Source: Chloroflexota bacterium
GTDB lineage: Bacteria; Chloroflexota; UBA6077; CF-72
NCBI GenBank assembly: GCA_019247135.1
Contig: JAFAPL010000739.1
Coordinates: forward strand, 1-5,799
DNA: 5,799 nt
Reading direction: 5' to 3'
Shown here: positions 5,606-5,799 of the stretch, piece after piece
Position numbering within the stretch: position 1 is the first letter of the stretch
How the letters are laid out: each line of letters opens with the position of its first letter
Made by a program: the position numbers and the translations under genes
Notes under the pieces: generated by a model
What the model saw: only the letters and a program-made list of their open reading frames with translations
Told to the model about the DNA's origin: nothing
Database searches by the model: none

Positions 5606-5624
5606 GTAGCACCTCGCGTGCTAC
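5606..5624 (+). other. Inverted repeat after rpsT
   Basis: GTAGCAC and GTGCTAC form a perfect 7-bp inverted repeat around a 5-nt CTCGC loop, 20 nt after the rpsT stop. The RNA hairpin could be a weak terminator for rpsT, but no T-run follows. Its right arm overlaps the TACACT that may be the -10 element of the TetR gene, so a regulatory site is equally possible. Confidence 0.45.
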
Positions 5625-5627
5625 ACT
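5622..5627 (+). promoter_or_regulatory. Possible -10 element of the TetR gene
   Basis: TACACT is a fair -10 match. A start about 7 nt downstream would put the transcription start just before the palindrome at 5638, a common layout for an autorepressed TetR gene. No good -35 hexamer is seen at 16-18 nt upstream. Confidence 0.35.
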
Positions 5628-5637
5628 GTCCGTGAAA

Positions 5638-5655
5638 ACCGACTGACCAGTCGGT
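5638..5655 (+). promoter_or_regulatory. Candidate TetR-family operator
   Basis: ACCGACTG-AC-CAGTCGGT is an 18-bp inverted repeat with perfect 8-bp arms. It sits inside a looser, overlapping 26-bp dyad (5636-5661) whose outer arms AAACCGAC and GTCGGTTT also match perfectly. It lies 44 bp before the GTG of a TetR-family gene and just after a possible -10 element. TetR dimers bind palindromes of this size, often in their own promoter, so autorepression is the likely role. Confidence 0.65.
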
Positions 5656-5699
5656 CGGTTTGTTTCCGAGAGAAAGCTGAGAAGAGCGGATCCACGGCG

Positions 5700-5799
5700 G
5701 TGCCCGTCGAGCAGCAACGCAGCATCGAGCGTCACGAGCGCATCCTCGACGCTGCCACGCGTGTCTTTTCGACCAAGGGCTACCACGGCACGCTGGTCG
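5700..5799 (+). CDS. TetR/AcrR-family transcriptional regulator, N-terminal fragment
   Basis: The reading frame from the GTG at 5700 runs off the window end after 33 codons. It encodes RHERILDAATRVFSTKGYHGTLV, the first helices of the TetR DNA-binding domain (pattern RILDAA-x-x-x-F-x-x-KGY-x-x-T). Purine-rich GAGAAGAG at 5679-5686 lies 13 nt upstream, a little distant for a ribosome site, and no better in-frame start is seen. The strong palindrome at 5638-5655 between the putative promoter and the start suggests self-repression. The ligand-binding domain is outside the window, so the inducer and targets are unknown; nothing here ties it to formate metabolism. Confidence 0.85.
   Translation, partial: MPVEQQRSIERHERILDAATRVFSTKGYHGTLV

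Overview
This window looks like a chromosomal segment of a GC-rich bacterium. It carries the 3' part of a respiratory (membrane-bound, molybdenum- or tungsten-dependent) formate dehydrogenase operon, followed by two housekeeping genes and the start of a TetR-type regulator. All genes are on the + strand. An NrfD-type membrane subunit, GTG starts, near-absent Shine-Dalgarno sites at several genes and a Pro/Thr/Gln-rich linker would fit Chloroflexota (Thermomicrobia-like) or another GC-rich lineage. No rRNA or lineage marker is present, so this assignment is tentative.

Layout: (1) 3-80, the last 25 codons of a formate dehydrogenase catalytic subunit. (2) 89-1174, the electron-transfer subunit with sixteen cysteines for four [4Fe-4S] clusters and a C-terminal membrane anchor. 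(3) 1164-2051, an NrfD/PsrC-like eight-helix membrane subunit. (4) 2048-2218, an easily missed 56-residue predicted lipoprotein. (5) 2240-3193, fdhE. (6) 3252-4088, fdhD. (7) 4085-5122, holA, DNA polymerase III delta subunit. (8) 5184-5585, rpsT, ribosomal protein S20 with a long basic tail. (9) 5700-5799, the N-terminus of a TetR-family repressor, preceded by a strong palindromic operator candidate.

Functionally, the catalytic and iron-sulfur subunits probably oxidise formate on the outer face of the membrane and pass electrons through the clusters to the NrfD-like subunit, which would hand them to the quinone pool. FdhD (sulfuration of the molybdenum/tungsten cofactor) and FdhE (accessory protein of exported formate dehydrogenases) are encoded immediately downstream. 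The structural genes, lipoprotein and holA are chained by start/stop overlaps (11 bp, GTGA and GTGA), so holA may be translationally coupled to fdhD.

No mobile element, CRISPR array, tRNA or rRNA is visible. No intergenic gap exceeds about 115 bases. I do not see a wholly new system. The best leads are the small lipoprotein, the NrfD-coupled formate dehydrogenase with an unusual linker, the tailed S20, and the operator and hairpin structures between genes.
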